This document shows positions 6,816 through 8,565 of a DNA stretch of 8,565 nt, one piece after another (position 1 is the stretch's first letter; each line of letters begins with the position of its first letter). Source of the DNA: an uncultured Ruminococcus sp. (GTDB taxonomy: Bacteria > Bacillota > Clostridia > Oscillospirales > Acutalibacteraceae); assembly GCA_900554995.1 (NCBI GenBank), contig USJJ01000039.1:1-8565 (forward strand), written 5' to 3'. Both the position numbers and the translations under genes were made by a program. A model generated the notes under the pieces. The model saw only the letters and a list, made by a program, of their open reading frames with translations, had not been told where the DNA came from and did no database searches.

Positions 6816-6856
6816 CACTTATACCTTTGGTCTGTATAAGTGCGCCCTTATTTTTT
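6811..6856 (+). terminator. Riboswitch-controlled terminator before purE
   Basis: Left arm GGGCACACTTATAC (6811-6824) pairs with GTATAAGTGCGCCC (6834-6847) with one A-C mismatch, across a 9-base loop, followed by a T-rich tract (6848-6856). The left arm includes the GGGCA of the aptamer, so the terminator and the ligand-bound aptamer are mutually exclusive. It precedes the purE Shine-Dalgarno (GGAGGG at 6859-6864). Confidence 0.9.
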
Positions 6857-6870
6857 ACGGAGGGATATTT

Positions 6871-7368
6871 ATGAAAAAAATCGCCGTTATTATGGGAAGC
6901 GACAGCGATCTTCCCGTAGTTAAAAAAGCAGTTAATGTTCTCGAGGAATTCAATGCGCCCTATGAGGTACATATTTTCTCAGCTCACCGAACTCCCGATG
7001 AGGCTGCCGAGTTCAGCCGCACCGCACGTGAGAACGGCTTCGGAGCGATAATTGCCGCCGCAGGTATGGCGGCTCATCTTGCAGGGGCTATTGCTGCAAA
7101 CACCACACTTCCCGTTGTCGGTATTCCGATTTCTTCGGGCGGATTGGGCGGTATTGACGCACTTTTATCAACGGTTCAGATGCCAACGGGTATTCCTGTT
7201 GCTACCGTAGCCGTAAACGGTGCTGCCAATGCCGCTTTTTTGTGTCTTCAGATGCTTGCAATCTCGGATCCCGAGCTTGCCGATAAGATTCTCGAAAGGC
7301 GCAAAAGCGACAGCAAAGCGGTTCTTGAAAAAGATAAGTCCGTTATGGACAAGCTCAAAAATTCTTGA
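6871..7368 (+). CDS. purE: N5-carboxyaminoimidazole ribonucleotide mutase
   Basis: Class I PurE, 165 residues, the usual size for a stand-alone bacterial enzyme. It converts N5-CAIR to CAIR in de novo purine synthesis and forms an octamer in the cytosol. Visible motifs: the N-terminal phosphate-binding MGSDSDLPV (8-16), SAHRTP with the catalytic His39 (equivalent to E. coli His45), AAGMAAHLAG (63-72), and the PVVGIPISSGG to STVQMPTGIPVATVAVNGAANAA region (81-122). The class I assignment implies that a PurK partner exists elsewhere; none is in the window. The ATG at 6871 is fixed by GGAGGG 6 bases upstream; an in-frame GTG at 6751 lies inside the riboswitch and is not a start. Expression is gated by the ZTP riboswitch. 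The imperfect repeat array begins at the stop codon and separates purE from purC by 291 bases. Confidence 0.97.
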   Translation: MKKIAVIMGSDSDLPVVKKAVNVLEEFNAPYEVHIFSAHRTPDEAAEFSRTARENGFGAIIAAAGMAAHLAGAIAANTTLPVVGIPISSGGLGGIDALLSTVQMPTGIPVATVAVNGAANAAFLCLQMLAISDPELADKILERRKSDSKAVLEKDKSVMDKLKNS

Positions 7369-7598
7369 CGGATCTTTTTCCGTGATGCAAATTCTATTCC
7401 TCTCGGCATATAAGAATATTGCCGTCGAGAAATAAAATCCGCCTAACGAAAAAATCTCTCGTCAACTTATAGGTTTCTTTTTACGTGATGCAGTCCAAAC
7501 CCTCTCGGCATATAAGGATATAGCTTTCAAGGGCTTTAAACTGCCTAACGAAAAAATCTCTCGTCAATATGCAGGCACGGATCTTTTTCCGTGATGCA
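7369..7598. repeat. Imperfect ~102-bp tandem repeat array between purE and purC
   Basis: The array has modular order A-B-C-A'-B-C-A. Module A, ending in CGTGATGCA, occurs at 7381-7389, 7484-7492 and 7590-7598, spaced 103 and 106 bases. Module B, CCTCTCGGCATATAAG, is identical at 7399-7414 and 7501-7516 (102 apart). Module C is a 25-base perfect match, starting GCCTAACG and ending CTCTCGTCAA, at 7441-7465 and 7543-7567 (102 apart). The DNA between modules has diverged. Two A copies contain an ACGGA/TCCGT stem around a T-rich loop, and unit 1 can fold around CTCGGCA/TGCCG (7402-7425). There is no start codon with a Shine-Dalgarno. I do not recognise the element; it could be a dispersed intergenic repeat or a structured RNA. 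Confidence 0.85.
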
Positions 7599-7659
7599 AG
7601 TTTAATTTTGAAAAAACGAAAACAAAACAATAACAATAAATCGAAAGGAATGGTCAATT

Positions 7660-8370
7660 ATGAAAAAATGTGAACAGCTTTATGAGGGCAAGGCAAAGAA
7701 AGTCTTTGCAACGGAGGATCCCGAGTATGTAATCGTTTCCTACAAGGATGATGCAACGGCATTCGACGGGCTCAAAAAAGGTACAATCGCGGGCAAGGGC
7801 GTTGTAAACAACAAGATGTCAAACTACCTTATGCAGATTCTTGAAAAGCACGGCGTTCCGACTCACTATGTCGAGGAGCTTTCAGACCGTGAGACGGTAG
7901 TTCACAAGGTTTCGATCGTTCCGCTTGAGGTAATCATCAGAAATATCTCGGCAGGCTCTTTTGCAAAGCGCTACGGCGTTGAAGAGGGTATTGTTTTTGC
8001 CGAACCGACAATCGAATTTTCCTACAAAAACGACGATCTTCACGATCCTCTTCTCAACTCGTATCATGCACTTGCTCTCGGTCTTGCTACCAAGGAGGAG
8101 ATTGAGAACATTAAGTCGATGGCGTTCAAGGTCAATTCCGTTCTCAAGGAATATTTCAAGAGCCTCAACGTAACTTTGGTTGATTTCAAGCTTGAGTTTG
8201 GCAAGCTCTCCGACGGAACAATCGTTCTTGCCGATGAGATTTCTCCCGACACCTGCCGCTTCTGGGACAGCGAGACAAATGAAAAGCTCGACAAGGATCG
8301 TTTCCGCCGTGACCTCGGCAATGTGGAGGGCGCATATCAGGAGATCCTGCGCCGTATGCTCGGCGCGTAA
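7660..8370 (+). CDS. purC: Phosphoribosylaminoimidazole-succinocarboxamide synthase (SAICAR synthetase)
   Basis: PurC, 236 residues, a standard length. It joins aspartate to CAIR with ATP to give SAICAR, the step after PurE. Seen in order: the N-terminal nucleotide-binding YEGKAKKVF (8-16), SYKDDATAFDG (27-37), the first family signature around PLEVIIRNISAGSF (88-101), EFSYKNDDLHDPLLN (119-133), the second signature LVDFKLEFG (173-181), and ADEISPDTCRFWD (191-203). AAAGG about 11 bases upstream supports the ATG at 7660. The leader is AT-rich and has only a weak promoter candidate (TTGAAA at 7608-7613 with no good -10), so it probably depends on read-through from purE across the repeat array, or on a promoter I cannot see. 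purF begins 14 bases after its stop, so the two are likely co-transcribed. Confidence 0.97.
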   Translation: MKKCEQLYEGKAKKVFATEDPEYVIVSYKDDATAFDGLKKGTIAGKGVVNNKMSNYLMQILEKHGVPTHYVEELSDRETVVHKVSIVPLEVIIRNISAGSFAKRYGVEEGIVFAEPTIEFSYKNDDLHDPLLNSYHALALGLATKEEIENIKSMAFKVNSVLKEYFKSLNVTLVDFKLEFGKLSDGTIVLADEISPDTCRFWDSETNEKLDKDRFRRDLGNVEGAYQEILRRMLGA

Positions 8371-8384
8371 CGGGGCATGGGCCT

Positions 8385-8565
8385 ATGTTTTCAAAGATTC
8401 ATGAGGAATGCGGTGTTTTCGGCATTTACACTGGAGGCGGGACGGATGTTGCCGGGCTGACTTACAGCGCCCTGTTCGCGCTTCAGCACCGGGGACAGGA
8501 AAGCTGCGGCATTGCCGTCAACGATGACGGCGTGATCACCGGCCACCGGGATCTTGGCCTTGTAA
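8385..8565 (+). CDS. purF: Amidophosphoribosyltransferase, N-terminal fragment
   Basis: The first 60 codons of PurF, cut by the window end. PurF makes phosphoribosylamine from PRPP and glutamine, the first committed purine step. The N-terminal nucleophile glutaminase domain is recognisable: EECGVFGIY with Cys9 as the expected catalytic residue after removal of a short propeptide, LTYSALFALQHRGQES, and GHRDLGLV. The start is the ATG at 8385; a nearby ATG at 8377 is out of frame. The Shine-Dalgarno is poor (GGGG at 8372-8375, about 9 bases upstream). It lies 14 bases after purC, as in many Firmicute pur operons. Base composition is odd: about 57% GC by hand count, with CTG, CGG and GGG codons, richer than the purC DNA just upstream. 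Confidence 0.95.
   Translation, partial: MFSKIHEECGVFGIYTGGGTDVAGLTYSALFALQHRGQESCGIAVNDDGVITGHRDLGLV

Noticed and set aside
6751..6870. N-terminal extension of purE from a GTG at 6751
   Set aside because: The extension lies within the ZTP aptamer and terminator, and the ATG at 6871 has a good GGAGGG site and gives the normal PurE N-terminus.
7371..7388. ACGGA-TCTTTT-TCCGT hairpin as a purE terminator
   Set aside because: The stem is only 5 bp and is not followed by a T tract; the T run is in the loop.
7369..7598. CRISPR-like array
   Set aside because: Only two to three imperfect units of about 102 bp with conserved and diverged blocks; there is no regular short repeat with unique spacers.

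Overview
The window looks like chromosomal DNA of a spore-forming, low-to-moderate GC Firmicute in class Clostridia, plausibly Oscillospiraceae/Ruminococcaceae. The support is a SpoIVB-type sporulation protease, consensus sigma-A promoters, GGAGG-type Shine-Dalgarno sites, a ZTP riboswitch ahead of purE and clostridial-looking purine genes. The family placement is an inference; only the protein and RNA families are read from the sequence.

Left part (1-2336): the 3' three quarters of an acyl-CoA synthetase gene on the plus strand runs to a strong bidirectional terminator. It converges with a minus-strand gene for a membrane-anchored or exported protein of unknown function, which has a long Ser/Thr/Gly/Asp-rich linker and its own near-consensus promoter.

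Middle part (2337-5422): two paralogous secreted lipases of the Geobacillus/Staphylococcus type (families I.5/I.6) flank a small PPC/DUF296 gene. The left lipase is on the minus strand and the right one on the plus strand. Both keep the Ser-Asp-His triad and all four expected zinc ligands, but the left paralog is about 40 residues shorter exactly where the lid lies. Both have TTGACA-type promoters, and inverted repeats overlap promoter elements.

Right part (5384-8565): a spoIVB gene starts at TTG, and its Shine-Dalgarno is the 3' arm of the terminator hairpin behind the second lipase. De novo purine genes follow: a promoter, a ZTP (pfl) riboswitch overlapping a terminator, purE, a 230-bp imperfect tandem repeat array filling the purE-purC gap, purC, and the start of purF, cut by the window end. 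The riboswitch should let purE, and any read-through to purC/purF, be expressed when ZTP (the AICAR triphosphate that builds up in folate shortage) is high.

For a previously undescribed element, the best candidates are the ~102-bp repeat array between purE and purC, the spoIVB ribosome site buried in a terminator stem, and the lidless/lidded lipase pair around the PPC gene. No CRISPR array, tRNA, rRNA or insertion sequence was seen.
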